From JTS-RE9 sp964649195 (GTDB taxonomy: Bacteria; Planctomycetota; Phycisphaerae; Phycisphaerales; Phycisphaeraceae): a stretch of 10,541 bases of DNA. The position numbers and the translations under genes were made by a program. The stretch spans positions 1 to 10,541 of the forward strand of contig CAZYPK010000173.1 in NCBI GenBank assembly GCA_964649195.1, written 5' to 3'. Shown here in pieces: positions 4,933 through 10,541 of the stretch (its first letter is position 1; each line of letters starts with the position of its first letter). Under the pieces are notes generated by a model. That model had not been told where the DNA came from, searched no databases, and saw only the letters and a program-made list of their open reading frames with translations.

Positions 4933-5625
4933 TCAACGAGGGCGTTGAGCGTCTTGGGGCCAAATGTAGGCGGCATTGTCCGGGTTATCTGCCTTATTCA
5001 AAATGCTTTCCCAGCGTCCCGCCTCGCTGTTGTAGCGCCAGCGATTCGATAACCGACAAGTGACGAGTTCGCCATCGCGAATCCACCAGTTAGGTTGGCT
5101 CGTGTCGCTTAGCGTTCCATTTGCGTCAAAGGTCCAAGCGACGAGCCGCCTGCCATTCGTCGAAGGACTGCGATAGTCGAGAAGCCATCGTTTTGAAACA
5201 ATCAATTCCGCCAACTTTTTGTCGGTTACTTCAGATCGATCGGAATCGTTCGGTTTCGGCTTCGTTTGGACCACCATCGGCCTGATCTCCGCTTCAATCA
5301 ACTTGATCTCAGCGTCAATGGCGTTTGCCTCTTGAAGTTTTTGAGCGGCCATCGCACTTCGCAATGCCTTTCTCAAAGCAACCAGATAGTCGGCCTTCGC
5401 CTCCCGATCAGCAGCATCTTGTTTTTCCTTCGCTGCTTTGACGGCCTGATCGAACTGCGCCCGAGCCCAAGTCAATTGCTGAATGTACGCCTTGCGGACA
5501 TCGCTGATCGCGGCAATCGGCTTCTTTGATGGATCGCCTTGCGGTGATGGCTGTGCAAGAGCCATCGACAGAAGAAAGGTGCAAGCAGCCAAGAACATCA
5601 CTGTGCAGCATTGTCGGTTCTTCAC
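4933..5625 (-). CDS. secreted coiled-coil protein with C-terminal tryptophan-rich domain
   Basis: 230 aa from a GTG at 5625, chosen because AAGGAG lies six bases upstream; the open frame to 5655 (TTG) has no such site. Residues 1-24 are a signal peptide (hydrophobic MFLAACTFLLSMALA, probable cleavage after ALA). Residues about 40-118 are a strongly helical, coiled-coil-like region (QFDQAVKAAKEKQDAADREAK, then LRKALRSAMAAQKLQEANAI). Residues about 137-212 form a beta-rich domain with regularly placed tryptophans and aromatics (SKRWLLDY, VAWTFDANGTL, NWWIRDGE, NRWRYNSEAGRWESI). From memory, this signal peptide, helical region and W-rich module arrangement is common in planctomycete exported proteins of unknown function. 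It looks like a host gene rather than part of the mobile element. Confidence 0.75.
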   Translation of the reverse strand: MKNRQCCTVMFLAACTFLLSMALAQPSPQGDPSKKPIAAISDVRKAYIQQLTWARAQFDQAVKAAKEKQDAADREAKADYLVALRKALRSAMAAQKLQEANAIDAEIKLIEAEIRPMVVQTKPKPNDSDRSEVTDKKLAELIVSKRWLLDYRSPSTNGRRLVAWTFDANGTLSDTSQPNWWIRDGELVTCRLSNRWRYNSEAGRWESILNKADNPDNAAYIWPQDAQRPR

Positions 5626-5640
5626 ATGCAACTCCTTTTG

Positions 5641-6119
5641 GCGTCCGCCGATCAAGGGCGGAACACAAACCCGACCGGCGTCCTTTGGGACGCCGGTCGG
5701 AAGTGACCCACCCCTCTAGGAAGGGGTGGGTCGGAGCGTGCGGCAACGGCAGGTGCTACCGGGCAAGAACTTTTGCCATCCANNNNNNNNNNNNNNNNNN
5801 NNNNNNNNNNNNNNNNNNNNNNNNNNNNNNNNNNNNNNNNNNNNNNNNNNNNNNNNNNNNNNNNNNNNNNNNNNNNNNNNNNCGTGCGGCAACGGCAGGT
5901 GCTACCGGGCAAGAACTTTTGCCATCCACCGCAAGCAGTTTAGCATCCGCCGATCAAGGCGGAACACAAACCCGACCAGCGTCCTTTGGGACGCCGGTCG
6001 GAAGTGACCCGCCCCTTGCCGGGGGCGGGTCGGAGCGTGCGGCAACGGCAGGTGCTACCGGGCAAGAACTTTTGCCATCCACCGCAAGCATTTTAGCATC
6101 CGCCGATCAAGGCGGAACA
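5641..6119. repeat. tandem array of about 153-bp hairpin-bearing units, interrupted by an assembly gap
   Basis: A complete unit runs 5943-6095 (153 bp). A first copy starts at 5641 and enters the gap, a second copy's tail leaves the gap (5883-5942), and a partial copy begins at 6096. Each unit carries a hairpin near CGACCGGCGTCC/GGACGCCGGTCG and one near GACCC(A/G)CCCC with its complement, plus a small GGCAA/TTGCC stem. The array lies between the tRNA 3' end and the 5' end of the 4933-5625 gene. Confidence 0.85.
5783..5882. other. assembly gap (100 N)
   Basis: Exactly 100 N inside the tandem array, a usual placeholder length. If only one unit is missing, I compute about 107 bases to complete the period, so the true gap may be that or a multiple of the unit longer. 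Confidence 0.95.
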
Positions 6120-6162
6120 TTTGTTCGACTCAAATCCAGCCCTTCGTTAGCCGATCTAAAAA

Positions 6163-6235
6163 TGGAGCCTACCGGGATCGAACCGGTAACCCCTAGCTTG
6201 CAAAGCTAGTGCTCTCCCAATTGAGCTAAGGCCCC
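6163..6235 (-). tRNA. tRNA-Ala (anticodon TGC)
   Basis: 73 nt on the minus strand. GGGGCCT pairs with AGGCTCC (one G-T pair) in the acceptor stem. The D-arm contains AGCTCAATTGGGAGAGC, the anticodon loop CTTTGCAAG carries TGC, and the T-loop is GGTTCGATCCC. The discriminator is A and CCA is not encoded. The anticodon stem CTAGC/GCTAG is perfect. Confidence 0.95.
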
Positions 6236-6252
6236 TGATGTTTTGAGCTTCC

Positions 6253-6282
6253 CATATATCGAGTGGTTGCGATGATTGTCAA
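6253..6282 (-). promoter_or_regulatory. tRNA-Ala promoter
   Basis: On the minus strand: TTGACA (6282-6277), then ATATAT or TATATG (6259-6253) at 17 or 18 bases, ending about 18 bases before the mature tRNA 5' end. Consensus -35 and strong -10 suit a stable-RNA promoter. Confidence 0.7.
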
Positions 6283-6297
6283 ATCAGTGCTGTGCGC

Positions 6298-6330
6298 CCG
6301 CGGTCGAAATCCTCCGAGTTTGGACCGCGG
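6298..6330 (-). terminator. 8-bp hairpin between the 6498-8390 gene and the tRNA
   Basis: CCGCGGTC (6298-6305) is perfectly complementary to 6323-6330, with a 17-base loop. There is no T-run on the minus strand, so it is a structural hairpin that might separate the two transcription units. The rest of 6331-6497 shows only a tandem 12-mer (TCCTGGAACTTC/TCCTGGGACTTC at 6393-6416) and a short GCCGC/GCGGC palindrome. Confidence 0.3.
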
Positions 6331-6497
6331 ACTGAACCGCTCCGAACATCTGTCGGCTTGAATAGTAGCCGGTCTGAAGAATAAGGGAAGGCTCCTGGAA
6401 CTTCTCCTGGGACTTCTGAATAACCCCCGATGTGCCGTGAACCAGGGGATTGCCACGCCGCAAGCGGCTTGGGCGGGGCTTGTCCCGAACCCAGGTT

Positions 6498-8390
6498 TCA
6501 AGGCCGCCTGGTGCGTCTGCTTTCGATGCGGCCGATGGTGAGAGGGACTGCGTCTTTGAGGGAGGTTCTCTGCGATTCGAGGAAGATGTTCACGAAGTCG
6601 GTTCGGGTGAGGTTGCGTTTTTCCAGCAGGTCGGCGAATTGTTTTTCGTCGATGCCGCCCTTGAGGAGTTTGCTGGTGAGGGTGGCGACGGGGCGTGTCG
6701 GTCTGGGGTCGTTGCGACGGGGTTCGGTGGCGACGATGTAAATCTGCAACGGCTTGCCGGTTTTGCCGCCGATGCCGACCCGTTCGCCGGGCTTGAGGCC
6801 GGCGGTGGGATGGCCCAAGAGCCGCATGGTGTTGACGGAGGCATTCCAATCGTTCTGCCGTCGCACCAGTTCCTCCCGCTCCTTCCGTTGCTCCCATGGC
6901 ACATTGTCGAGCGTGCCGCGATCGACCATCCAGAAGTTCCTGACGATCATCTCATCCTCGCCCAGGATCCGGACCACTTCGACGGAATGCAGATAGCCGT
7001 AGGCTCCGGGCGAGAGCGTCGGCAATCCCATCGCCACGGCCTCGGCCTCGGCGGGCACGGGCGGGGTGACGATGGTCTTCCTGAGCAGGCCGACCCGTTC
7101 AACACGAGTGGTGGTCATGCGAGCCTTCACCGCGACGAGCGTTTCCTTGGCGCTGCTGGGGAACTTGGGGTCGTAGTCGAGCACGGGCCGGCAGTCGTCG
7201 CCCAGCGCGACATATTCCCTGGCGACCTGCCGCCACTGCTGTTGATAGAGACGCTCGACGCGATCAGGCTCGGTGATGGGCGTGCCTTGTATTTCGACGG
7301 TCAGCGCGCCGACGCCGGGCGTTGTCGCGGCAGGCACAGCAGGCGCGGCAGTCGTTGAGTCCGGCGGTTTGACGGGCGGCTGCGGCGAGGCGGCATCGGC
7401 GGGCTCTTTGAGCTGCCGCTCGATCTGCGTGAGCGCCAAGGTTGCCTTGGCCTTTTGCAGATCGTCCTCCTTGTGAAGCGTGAGAAACTTTTCGTAATAA
7501 CCCTTGGCCCGATTGAACATGGCGGGCTTGTCGGTCGCCGCCGCGGACCGCCCCAGTTCCGCGTACCAGTCGGCCAGTTCGAGCAGCGTCGGCCCATCGG
7601 CGCCCGCTCCCTCGCGGGCGGCAATGGGCAGGAGCCTGCCGGTTTTCGCATCCGTCCCCTGAGCGAACCAGACGGCGGCGGAAGGATCATCGCGCTTCAC
7701 CAGATGAATCTCGATCAAGCGACTGCGCGCCTCGATGTCCCTGGGATTGGCTTCGATCCGCTTTTCCAAGGCATCCAATTCGCTGGCATCCTTCATCAAA
7801 CCATCGACCGCATCCAGCTTGGCCGCGATGGCGGCGGCGCGAGAGGATTGATGCTCCCTGGCCAGCTTCAGCGCCCTGGCGTACCGGGCATGGGCTGATT
7901 CCACCTTGCGCTGGGCCAGTTCCTGGTCGGCCAGTGGAAGCAGGCGATCGATGAGCATGACCGCGGCGACGCCCCTGGCCGATGCATCGCCTGTCTCGCT
8001 TGCCTTTTCCAGCAGGCCGATCGCCTGCAACTCCAGCGCCGCTTTCTTCCCCGCATTCTTTTCAATCGAGGCAAGTTTGTCCATCGCCTGCACCGTGGGA
8101 AGCAAGGCGCCGGCGGCCTTGTCGCTGAGCGAGGTCATCCGCTCGACAATCACCTGCATCAGCGATGCAGGCATATCGATGGTGGCGACCGCCTTGGCCA
8201 TCTCGCGGGCAAGCTCGACATCATCGGCCGTGGACGGACTCGATACCGCCCGGCGATAGCTTTCGCCGAACACATCATCAAACGTCTTTTTCGGATCGGC
8301 GTCGGCGGCGGCAAGGATGGACATCGCGCCAAGCGAAAGCGCGAACAGCAAGGACATCGGCCACACGACTGCATATCTGGCAAGAACCAT
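6498..8390 (-). CDS. secreted helical-repeat (TPR-like) protein of unknown function
   Basis: 630 aa from ATG 8390 (an adjacent GTG at 8393 is equally close to GGGGTG). Residues 1-30 are a signal peptide (VVWPMSLLFALSLGAMSILAAADA). Residues about 35-330 are almost entirely helical and alanine-rich, with repeat-like segments resembling tetratricopeptides: DQELAQRKVESAHARYARALKL; an N-P-R-D-I-E-A-R-S-R-L-I-E motif near 215-227; LLELADWYAELGRSA; FNRAKGYYEKFLTL. Residues about 329-360 are a Pro/Ala linker. Residues about 361-630 form a second domain with beta-like stretches (AYGYLHSVEVVRILGEDEMIVRNFW) and several charged helices. Periplasmic or exported scaffolding is the likely role by architecture only. 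It has its own promoter and is a host-type gene. Confidence 0.8.
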   Translation of the reverse strand: MVLARYAVVWPMSLLFALSLGAMSILAAADADPKKTFDDVFGESYRRAVSSPSTADDVELAREMAKAVATIDMPASLMQVIVERMTSLSDKAAGALLPTVQAMDKLASIEKNAGKKAALELQAIGLLEKASETGDASARGVAAVMLIDRLLPLADQELAQRKVESAHARYARALKLAREHQSSRAAAIAAKLDAVDGLMKDASELDALEKRIEANPRDIEARSRLIEIHLVKRDDPSAAVWFAQGTDAKTGRLLPIAAREGAGADGPTLLELADWYAELGRSAAATDKPAMFNRAKGYYEKFLTLHKEDDLQKAKATLALTQIERQLKEPADAASPQPPVKPPDSTTAAPAVPAATTPGVGALTVEIQGTPITEPDRVERLYQQQWRQVAREYVALGDDCRPVLDYDPKFPSSAKETLVAVKARMTTTRVERVGLLRKTIVTPPVPAEAEAVAMGLPTLSPGAYGYLHSVEVVRILGEDEMIVRNFWMVDRGTLDNVPWEQRKEREELVRRQNDWNASVNTMRLLGHPTAGLKPGERVGIGGKTGKPLQIYIVATEPRRNDPRPTRPVATLTSKLLKGGIDEKQFADLLEKRNLTRTDFVNIFLESQRTSLKDAVPLTIGRIESRRTRRP

Positions 8391-8445
8391 CACGATGGCA
8401 CCCCGTTTTGGCGATGAACGAAGTCAGGGATCGATTGATTGCATA

Positions 8446-8474
8446 AGTATAGCCTTGCGAGCCGCCGGTCTGAA
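8446..8474 (-). promoter_or_regulatory. promoter of the 6498-8390 gene
   Basis: On the minus strand: TTCAGA (8474-8469), 17-base spacer, TATACT (8451-8446), about 55 bases upstream of the start codon. The -10 matches consensus at 5 of 6 and the -35 at 4 of 6. Confidence 0.55.
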
Positions 8475-8547
8475 ACATGAAATAAAGCGATTGGGTGTGC
8501 CCATCTTTTGTGGCAGCGCAAAGCCCCGCCCCCGGCCCCGGAACACC

Positions 8548-8663
8548 GCACCTTCATCGCTCATCTTTCATCTTTCATCTTTCATCTTTCATCTTTCATC
8601 TTTCGCGCAATCGACCGTTTCTTCAGGCCGGGCGCGTCCGCGACTCGTTGAGTCGCGGCTCTG
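8548..8663. repeat. intergenic duplicated unit, copy 1, with expanded heptamer
   Basis: Matches copy 2 (8780-8860) from GCACCTTCATCGCTCATC to GCGGCTCTG. It is 35 bases longer, entirely because the heptamer CATCTTT is present six times in a row (8562-8603) instead of once. It ends in the hairpin CCGCGACTC-GTT-GAGTCGCGG (8638-8658). Confidence 0.85.
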
Positions 8664-8676
8664 GCTGTTGTCATAG

Positions 8677-8697
8677 CCGCGACGTAACACGTCGCGG
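8677..8697. repeat. REP-like palindrome, inverted orientation
   Basis: CCGCGACGT-AAC-ACGTCGCGG. With flanks it is the exact reverse complement of 26 bases around the hairpin in copy 2 (8835-8855), so opposite-facing REP-like elements are mixed here, as in BIMEs. Confidence 0.75.
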
Positions 8698-8779
8698 ACG
8701 TGAACAGCGTGAAGGGTGGTGATACGCACCTTGCGTCGCCGGCCTCGAACGCGCCCGGGTGCGCCCGGCTCCCTCAGGC

Positions 8780-8860
8780 GCACCTTCATCGCTCATCTTT
8801 CGCGTAACCGACCGTTTCTTCAGGCCGGGCGCGTCCGCGACGTGTTACGTCGCGGCTCTG
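8780..8860. repeat. intergenic duplicated unit, copy 2, with REP-like hairpin
   Basis: Single CATCTTT heptamer; ends in CCGCGACGT-GTT-ACGTCGCGG (8835-8855), only about seven bases past the stop of the PEP-CTERM gene on the minus strand. It could act as its transcript 3' end or stabiliser; there is no T-run. Confidence 0.8.
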
Positions 8861-8861
8861 T

Positions 8862-10130
8862 TCAGGCATGGCGACGGCGGCGGAGCAGGGCTGCGCCGGC
8901 GAGGCCGATCAGGGCCAGGGAGGCCGGTTCGGGGACCGGGGTCAGGTTGCCCAGGAAGCGCATGTTGTCGAACTCGATGGAGCTGGTGTTGCTGGTGGTG
9001 AAGACGTACATGCGGAAGGTGACTTCCCCGGTCAGGCCTTGGAAGGCGTCAGCGGTGAGGTCCACGAGGTAGGTGGTGAAGTTGGGACGCTGGGTGTCGA
9101 TGGATTCATCGAGGGCCAGCGGATCGGCGAAGCCGTCGATGCTGGAGTAGAGGGCCCAGCCTCGGTCGAGCGATCCGCCGCCTCGCGCGGCGTCGAAGAT
9201 GAAGCTGTCCAGCGAGAGGGCATAGTCGCTGTTGGAGGCGATGGAGAAGTCGAAGTAGCTGTCGTTGGCCAGGGCGGCTTCGAGGGTGGTGGAGGTGGAG
9301 GTGACGCGCAGGACCGGCTGCGTGGCATAGACCGGGGTCTCTTCCGAGACGTGGAACGTGTTCAGGCCCGGGCCGGCGCGGTTGATGTTGAGCGAGTCGT
9401 CGTTGCGGATGCCTGCGATGACGCTGGTGGGGGCGATGTCGGAGGCGACGCTGGGCTGGAGGGTGTCGAAGTTGTATCGGACCAGTTCCTTGACGAGGTT
9501 GCCCTGGATGACGATGTTGTCCCACTCCATGCTCTGGCCGGAGCCGTCGGTGGCGACGGAGAAGCTCAGGTCGATGGTGCCGCCGGGCTGGCTGAGGACG
9601 AGGAGGTTGCCGGTGTCGTGGCTTGCGGCGAAGAAGTTGGGGCGTGTGGTGATGGGGGTGTTATTGGGACCGCCGTTGCTGCCGAGGCTGGTGGCGCCGG
9701 TGACGCTGCTGCGGATGCCGTAGCCGCGATCCGAGGCCCCGCCGCCGCGGGCGACATCGAGGGAGATGGAGGTGATGCGGATGATCTGATCGGGTTCGTC
9801 GGCGGTGAGGGTGAGGCTGAAGAAGTCGCCGTTGGTGAAGGCGCGATCGGTCCGGACGAGCACGGTGCCGCCGCCGGTGTTGGCGTTGCTGGCCGGGTTG
9901 GTCTGGAGCACCGGCTCCGAGGCGTAGCCGTGGACGCTGGTCGGGTTGAAGGTGGCCAGGATGTTGTTGGTGATCGCGCCGGCGGTGATGCCCTCGGCGC
10001 TGAAGGCGGCGTTGAGCGTCGGCGTGCCCACGGTACCGAAGTCGTACTGGGCCAGCGTCAGGCCGAAAGCCGGCGCCGCGGTGAAAAGGGCCAACGCACA
10101 GGCGGCATGACGATAGAGTGAACGGTTCAT
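8862..10130 (-). CDS. PEP-CTERM sorting-domain protein with duplicated beta domain
   Basis: 422 aa, ATG at 10130 with GGAG seven bases upstream. Residues 1-23 are a signal peptide (ACALALFTAAPAFG). The C-terminus is a canonical PEP-CTERM: VPEPAS at 399-404, a hydrophobic segment LALIGLAGAALL, then RRRRHA. Known of the family: this tripartite tail is recognised by an exosortase and removed, and the protein is exported to the surface or extracellular matrix. Between the ends are two homologous halves: YDFGTVG (29) and YNFDTLQ (219); ARGGGASDRGYGIRSSVTG (127) and ARGGGSLDRGWALYSSIDG (315); MEWDNIVIQGNL (201) and IEFDNMRFLGNL (385). Each half is probably a beta-sandwich of a type seen in PEP-CTERM proteins. 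No catalytic motif is visible. No exosortase gene lies in the window. Confidence 0.9.
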   Translation of the reverse strand: MNRSLYRHAACALALFTAAPAFGLTLAQYDFGTVGTPTLNAAFSAEGITAGAITNNILATFNPTSVHGYASEPVLQTNPASNANTGGGTVLVRTDRAFTNGDFFSLTLTADEPDQIIRITSISLDVARGGGASDRGYGIRSSVTGATSLGSNGGPNNTPITTRPNFFAASHDTGNLLVLSQPGGTIDLSFSVATDGSGQSMEWDNIVIQGNLVKELVRYNFDTLQPSVASDIAPTSVIAGIRNDDSLNINRAGPGLNTFHVSEETPVYATQPVLRVTSTSTTLEAALANDSYFDFSIASNSDYALSLDSFIFDAARGGGSLDRGWALYSSIDGFADPLALDESIDTQRPNFTTYLVDLTADAFQGLTGEVTFRMYVFTTSNTSSIEFDNMRFLGNLTPVPEPASLALIGLAGAALLRRRRHA

Positions 10131-10224
10131 TCTTCTGCTCCAATAAAAGATGGATGGTGGACACTTCGCCGGCCGATCATGGACCGACAGCCGGCAGGAA
10201 CGATTATCCCCCGTTCGTAACCGT

Positions 10225-10253
10225 ACCTTACCTCACGTTTGATATTTTTCCAA
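10225..10253 (-). promoter_or_regulatory. possible promoter of the PEP-CTERM gene
   Basis: On the minus strand: TTGGAA (10253-10248), 17-base spacer, TAAGGT (10230-10225), leaving a leader of roughly 85-90 bases. The match is moderate; other starts in this AT-richer stretch are possible. Confidence 0.3.
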
Positions 10254-10314
10254 GCGATAGGAAGGGTTTTCGGAGGGGCAAAAGCATATGGCGGGAGAGC
10301 GGAAGCCTCCGGCT

Positions 10315-10362
10315 GGGAGGGCGAAGCTCCCGCTGAGCCGTTCTTCACGAGGCCTCAAAGGC
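10315..10362. repeat. 48-bp REP-like repeat, copy 1
   Basis: Identical over 48 bases to 10494-10541. It contains GGGAGGGCGAAGCTCCCGC and ends in the hairpin GGCCT-CAA-AGGCC. From 10341 to 10373 a longer stem forms: TTCTTCAC pairs with GTGAAGAA around that inner hairpin. Confidence 0.85.
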
Positions 10363-10457
10363 CGAGTGAAGAAACTTGCGCCTTGCCCGCACAATATCAG
10401 GCAGAGTTCCGCGCGAGTTCTGTTTCCTCAGCCTGCGGACAGGCTTCGTCAACAGAT

Positions 10458-10541
10458 GGCTCGGCGGGAGCCTCGCCCTCCCGGCACGCATATGGGAGGG
10501 CGAAGCTCCCGCTGAGCCGTTCTTCACGAGGCCTCAAAGGC
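10458..10541. repeat. inverted pair of REP-like elements at the right edge
   Basis: 10458-10482 matches the reverse complement of 10494-10518 at 23 of 25 bases, with an 11-base centre (GGCACGCATAT), making a palindromic pair. The right arm continues as the second copy of the 48-bp repeat to the last base of the window, so the repeat probably extends further. A hairpin AGCCTG-CGGA-CAGGCT (about 10430-10445) precedes it. Confidence 0.8.

Noticed and set aside
5526..6209. Long plus-strand open frame crossing the N gap and ending EPTGIEPVTPS
   Set aside because: It is translated through Ns and tandem repeats. The ending is the antisense of the tRNA-Ala gene, a well-known source of false proteins.
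6450..7358. 302-aa plus-strand open frame
   Set aside because: Antisense shadow of the secreted 630-aa protein; no ribosome site and low-complexity, unprotein-like composition.
8548..8860. CRISPR-like repetition
   Set aside because: The repeats are palindromic units and a heptamer microsatellite without regular unique spacers, and no cas genes are present.
8868..10121. 417-aa plus-strand open frame rich in Gly, Glu and Val
   Set aside because: It is the mirror of the PEP-CTERM gene, whose signal peptide, duplicated motifs and sorting tail are unmistakable on the minus strand. Antisense frames stay open because of high GC.
10127..10527. Two minus-strand frames both beginning MKNGSAGASPS
   Set aside because: Translation of the 48-bp REP-like repeat; the shared start reflects the repeat, not a gene family.

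Overview
The window looks like a high-GC planctomycete chromosome or large contig, probably Phycisphaerae-like. The evidence is a textbook PEP-CTERM protein (VPEPAS, a hydrophobic stretch, then RRRR) at 8862-10130, two other secreted low-homology proteins, dense intergenic palindromic (REP-like) repeats, and a standard tRNA-Ala. The lineage is inferred from protein style, not from a marker gene. A 100-N assembly gap lies at 5783-5882.

Left part (1 to about 4900) reads as the replication and early module of a mobile element such as a prophage, plasmid or integrated satellite. On the minus strand, from right to left, it holds: a consensus-like promoter (4861-4889); a structured leader with interleaved inverted repeats and a terminator-like hairpin (4692-4853); a second, stronger intrinsic terminator (4231-4285); a 414-aa winged-helix replication-initiator-like gene (2936-4180); then nine very small genes. 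Many of these are joined by overlapping stop/start codons, and the last one runs off the left edge. One short gene (4470-4676) is divergent. I see no integrase, capsid, terminase or tail gene, so the kind of element is undetermined.

The most striking feature is inside the initiator gene. Its low-complexity middle (residues about 170-247) is encoded by DNA with a perfect 23-bp inverted repeat, a perfect 18-bp inverted repeat, a 14-bp AT-rich palindrome and five A/T-tract motifs. This resembles lambdoid O genes, where the origin lies inside the initiator gene between the DNA-binding and C-terminal domains.

Middle part (4933-6500): a secreted coiled-coil protein gene (minus), a tandem array of about 153-bp hairpin-bearing units that carries the assembly gap, and a tRNA-Ala(TGC) gene on the minus strand with its own promoter.

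Right part (6498-10541): two host-type minus-strand genes, a 630-aa secreted helical-repeat protein and the PEP-CTERM protein. They are separated by duplicated REP-like hairpins and a heptanucleotide microsatellite. A second REP family fills the right end. All function calls are from reading the sequence; no database search was possible.
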